Source: Glaciecola siphonariae
GTDB taxonomy: Bacteria; Pseudomonadota; Gammaproteobacteria; Enterobacterales; Alteromonadaceae
Length of the DNA: 64,000 bases
Assembly (NCBI RefSeq): GCF_042652645.1
Contig: NZ_JBHSGU010000002.1
Location: forward strand, 1,860,001-1,924,000
Direction: 5' to 3'
The notes beneath the pieces are model-generated. The model saw nothing but the letters and a program-made list of their open reading frames with translations, was not told where the DNA came from and made no database searches. A program made the translations under genes and the position numbers. Shown in pieces: positions 61,731 to 64,000 of the stretch. The number at the start of each line of letters is the position of its first letter. The stretch's first letter is position 1.

Positions 61731-62318
61731 ATGTTTAATCGTCTTGTTATTCTTATTCTTAAAGGCCTCATTGCTGTATTGCCTTTGGGTCTAACGCTTT
61801 ACTTCCTATACTGGCTTGCCACCACCGTTGAGGCCGGGTTGTCGCCCTATTTTACCTCAGAGTATTATTTTCCTGGTTTGGGCATTGTGACCACCCTAGT
61901 AGCACTTGCCTTGTTAGGTATGCTGGTGAACGCCTATGTTGTTAAACTGATTATTGCTTACAGTAATCGTTTTATTGAAAAACTCCCGCTAATTAAAACT
62001 CTTTATGGTGCAATCCGTGATGCTGTGGAGCTTTTTAAAAGTAACAATAAAGACGGCGAGCGCAAACCGGTATCGGTGTTAATTGCGCCCGACATCCACG
62101 CTATCGGATTTATCACCAATACCAGCGTTGCTGAAAAACTCTTCCCTCAACAAGGAAAGGTGCCTGTATACATGCCGCTGAGTTATCAAATCGGCGGATA
62201 CACTCTATACGTGCCGGAGGATAAAATTACTTACTTGGATATTGACGTCGAGACCGCCATGCGCATTGCAATGACTGGCGGTACTTCAATACAGGCTGAC
62301 GTAGAGGAAATCAAATAA
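61731..62318 (+). CDS. DUF502-family membrane protein
   Basis: 195 residues from the ATG at 61731 (a weak GGATG site upstream; the frame opens earlier at a TTG). Two membrane helices (RLVILILKGLIAVLPLGLTLYFL and LGIVTTLVALALLGMLVNAYVV) are followed by a conserved soluble part: EKLPLIKTLYGAIRDAVELFK, SVLIAPDIHAIGFITN, VPVYMPLSYQIGGYTLYVPEDK. This is the DUF502 family, found widely in bacteria and plants, of unknown biochemical role. The stop overlaps the convergent gene by 8 bases. Confidence 0.85.
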   Translation: MFNRLVILILKGLIAVLPLGLTLYFLYWLATTVEAGLSPYFTSEYYFPGLGIVTTLVALALLGMLVNAYVVKLIIAYSNRFIEKLPLIKTLYGAIRDAVELFKSNNKDGERKPVSVLIAPDIHAIGFITNTSVAEKLFPQQGKVPVYMPLSYQIGGYTLYVPEDKITYLDIDVETAMRIAMTGGTSIQADVEEIK

Positions 62319-62832
62319 CGCTGGAGGCGCCCGCCTGCTTCATGAGCGGCGCTATATCGCTTTTTGCTGTGTGTTCATTGTCGAGCTTTATGATCAGCGT
62401 CCACTCCTTATTATTTACCGCTGCTACTGCGGCCTGATTAACCGCATCATGCTGCGGTTTAAGTGATAATAAGCCCGACAAAAACAAACCAATGAACAAA
62501 CCAGGGCTTAGCATGGCAATATACGTAAAGGTAGGGTTTAGCTGCGTAAAGTTAGGTCCAAAATTAACTAACAACCAGCCTAACCCTAAACCCGCAAAAA
62601 GACCTAGCGAGCCGTAGAGTAAATGCAGCCATAACATAGATTCGCCTATCTTATCGCTGCTACCCTCTAACTTGTGGCTTGCAGCTTTGCTTCCCGGCTC
62701 AATGACTTTGGCCGCAGCGGGATTTAACTCAAATTTATTTACAATCATCTCTTTAGCGCTGACTGCCTTATCTCTACTGTTGAAAATTCCGGCTATACGA
62801 GAGTCGCCAGCGGCCCATGTAGAAGTTGCCAT
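62311..62832 (-). CDS. Membrane protein with general-stress-protein-like domain
   Basis: 173 residues with no signal peptide. The N-terminal part (SRIAGIFNSRDKAVSAKEMIV) resembles the YflT/general stress protein 17M domain. Two central membrane helices (LYGSLGLFAGLGLGWLLVNF and YIAMLSPGLFIGLFLSGLLSL) separate it from a C-terminal ferredoxin-like half (WTLIIKLDNEHTAKSDIAPLM). It lies 33 bases from the hemerythrin-like gene and on the same strand; the two may form a stress operon. Function is inferred from family resemblance. Confidence 0.65.
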   Translation of the reverse strand: MATSTWAAGDSRIAGIFNSRDKAVSAKEMIVNKFELNPAAAKVIEPGSKAASHKLEGSSDKIGESMLWLHLLYGSLGLFAGLGLGWLLVNFGPNFTQLNPTFTYIAMLSPGLFIGLFLSGLLSLKPQHDAVNQAAVAAVNNKEWTLIIKLDNEHTAKSDIAPLMKQAGASSVI

Positions 62833-62865
62833 TATTTTCTCCTTATACTCTTTGTTCTAATATTG

Positions 62866-63300
62866 CTATGAGGATTCATCCATCTCTTTTAAGTAATCAT
62901 CTGCCAATTGTTCCTTTTCGCTCATTGACAGGACTTTGCCCGCCTGCTGAAAAAACTCTGTTTCTTCTTCTTCAAGATGATGGAGTACTTTGTGCTGGAG
63001 CTGCTTCATCAATGTTAACCATGCAGACGAGCTATAGTCGGTGTTGTCTAGTTTGCTCAATAGCTCATCAAGCTGATGATGCTCTGCCACGCCGTGCCGA
63101 GACATTTGCACCGTTGCATCTGAATGCATCAGCGGCGCATAAAAGTATCGCTCCTCGGCTGTTGCGTGTTTTTTAAGCTCGGTTTTAAGCTGCGTATAAA
63201 ATTCTTCTCTCACTGAAGATTCGCCGCTAGTGTCGACGAGCACGCGCATGAGCGCTCGCTGTTTGTCGTGATCTTGTCTAAGTGCTTCAAAAATTTGCAT
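62866..63300 (-). CDS. Hemerythrin-like (HHE) domain protein
   Basis: 144 residues with the His and Glu pattern of a four-helix hemerythrin domain: LRQDHDKQR, KKHATAEERYFYAPL, EHHQLDELL and HKVLHHLEEEETEFF. These bind a di-iron centre and are linked to oxygen, nitric oxide or oxidative-stress handling in bacteria. It precedes the membrane stress gene on the same strand. No flavin or rubredoxin partner is present in the window. Confidence 0.85.
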   Translation of the reverse strand: MQIFEALRQDHDKQRALMRVLVDTSGESSVREEFYTQLKTELKKHATAEERYFYAPLMHSDATVQMSRHGVAEHHQLDELLSKLDNTDYSSSAWLTLMKQLQHKVLHHLEEEETEFFQQAGKVLSMSEKEQLADDYLKEMDESS

Positions 63301-63347
63301 CTGCCTTCCTCTTGATTTTTATCTTAGTTTGTATCTTTGTTATCGTT

Positions 63348-64000
63348 TTAATAACCGCTCATCACCATGGCGTCAGCCAATCGCCTGAACCCGGCTACCG
63401 TCGCACTGCGTGCATAATTGCATGTTGTTTCTTGTGCTCGCTGACTTTCGTCTATGCAGGCGCGGTGAATCGACTGCATAGTGTCTTGCAGTTGTTTATC
63501 GAGAGAGTCTGCGCTCCTGTAGGTAAAATCAGCGTTCTGCTGCATCTCAAAGCCCGATAAGACCACGCCACCTGCATTTGCTGCTTTACCCGGAACATAA
63601 ATAAGCCCCGATTCTTGCAACAGCTTCTGAGCATCTGAAGTACAGGGCATGTTTGCCCCTTCAATGAGCGTACTTGCGCCGCTATTAACGATATGTTGGG
63701 CTTTGCTTTCGTCGATTTCGTTTTGCGTGGCGCACGGAAGCGCGACATCGAATGTTAGTTCCCACGGCGTGGCGTGTTTGTCGTACTCTCCTTTTGCGTT
63801 TTGGGCCAAGCTCGCCAAGGCGTTTTTCTCAGTAGCGCCATCTTGTTTGAGCCATTTAAGGTCGTCAGCAGACATCCCGCCTTCGTCAATGTATGTGCCG
63901 CGACTGTTAGATAAACTGATGACTTTCGCGCCTCGCTCAACCGCCTTGATAGCGCCATGTATAGCAACGTTGCCTGCACCTGAGAATGCCAGCTTTTTGC
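63348..64000 (-). CDS. gdhA: NADP-specific glutamate dehydrogenase, 5' part outside window
   Basis: The frame is open to the window edge; only the C-terminal 217 codons are seen. It has the Rossmann-fold nucleotide-binding start (AFSGAGNVAIHGAIKAVE), SLSNSRGTYIDEGGM, DVALPCATQNEID, STLIEGANMPC and VPGKAANAGGVVLSGFEM, matching E. coli GdhA (for example ALPCATQNE and GANMP). It makes glutamate from 2-oxoglutarate and ammonia. The short spacing to the hemerythrin gene (47 bp) leaves room for read-through; whether they are co-transcribed is not known. Confidence 0.95.
   Translation of the reverse strand, partial: KKLAFSGAGNVAIHGAIKAVERGAKVISLSNSRGTYIDEGGMSADDLKWLKQDGATEKNALASLAQNAKGEYDKHATPWELTFDVALPCATQNEIDESKAQHIVNSGASTLIEGANMPCTSDAQKLLQESGLIYVPGKAANAGGVVLSGFEMQQNADFTYRSADSLDKQLQDTMQSIHRACIDESQRAQETTCNYARSATVAGFRRLADAMVMSGY

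Noticed and set aside
1..64000. CRISPR arrays, tRNA or rRNA genes, prophage or insertion sequences
   Set aside because: Looked for on both strands; no regularly spaced repeats, cloverleaf genes, transposases or integrases were seen.

Overview
The window looks like the chromosome of a marine gammaproteobacterium of the order Alteromonadales (Alteromonas/Glaciecola-like). The evidence is the E. coli-like core block tsaD / rpsU / yqeY / dnaG / rpoD, the phoB-phoR pair next to a PstS-like protein, the high density of c-di-GMP proteins and TonB receptors, and the moderate GC content. This placement is inferred from protein resemblance only. No tRNA, rRNA, CRISPR array, prophage or insertion sequence was found.

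Layout. Positions 1-1070 hold the end of a GGDEF-EAL protein. Positions 1148-11411, all on the minus strand, form a phosphate-starvation locus: phoB, phoR, a PstS-like binding protein, a giant lipoprotein with three ~430-residue repeats, and a TonB-dependent receptor. Good Pho boxes precede both phoB and the lipoprotein. Positions 11.6-14.2 kb carry rdgC and two small exported proteins. Positions 14.3-18.7 kb form a probable xylan/xylo-oligosaccharide locus: a GH120-like lipoprotein divergent from a GntR/LacI-hybrid regulator that overlaps a PhyH-type dioxygenase. Positions 19.0-22.3 kb have a PAS-PAS-GGDEF-EAL protein behind a 20-bp palindrome, and an HDOD protein.

Positions 22.4-31.5 kb are core housekeeping: hinT, uppP, folK, folB, plsY, tsaD, rpsU, yqeY, dnaG and rpoD. 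Positions 31.6-40.4 kb carry a hybrid histidine kinase, a MarR-GNAT fusion, an RND efflux pair and an exported, degenerate Nudix-like protein. Positions 40.5-45.6 kb carry an acyl-CoA dehydrogenase, methionine gamma-lyase with its divergent Lrp-type regulator, an M14 hydrolase and a GNAT acetyltransferase.

Positions 45.8-51.4 kb hold two unlisted small membrane-protein genes, a REP-like palindrome, a diguanylate cyclase, a DUF3016 protein, ccoG and srkA. Positions 51.5-54.0 kb are a cobalamin riboswitch and btuB; the riboswitch carries a nested palindrome of about 240 nt in a peripheral region. Positions 54.1-64.0 kb carry a DsbA with a CPAC active site, a SulP transporter, a dual-specificity phosphatase/diacylglycerol kinase fusion, a stress-type group (BON, DUF502, membrane stress protein, hemerythrin), a membrane GGDEF/degenerate-EAL protein and the end of gdhA.

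The most unusual items are the giant hairpin inside the B12 riboswitch, the Pho-box-preceded triple-repeat lipoprotein/TonB receptor pair, the GH120/GntR/PhyH locus, the in-register 12-bp repeats ending in a 20-bp palindrome upstream of the MarR-GNAT gene, and the small membrane-protein genes at 45.8 and 46.4 kb.
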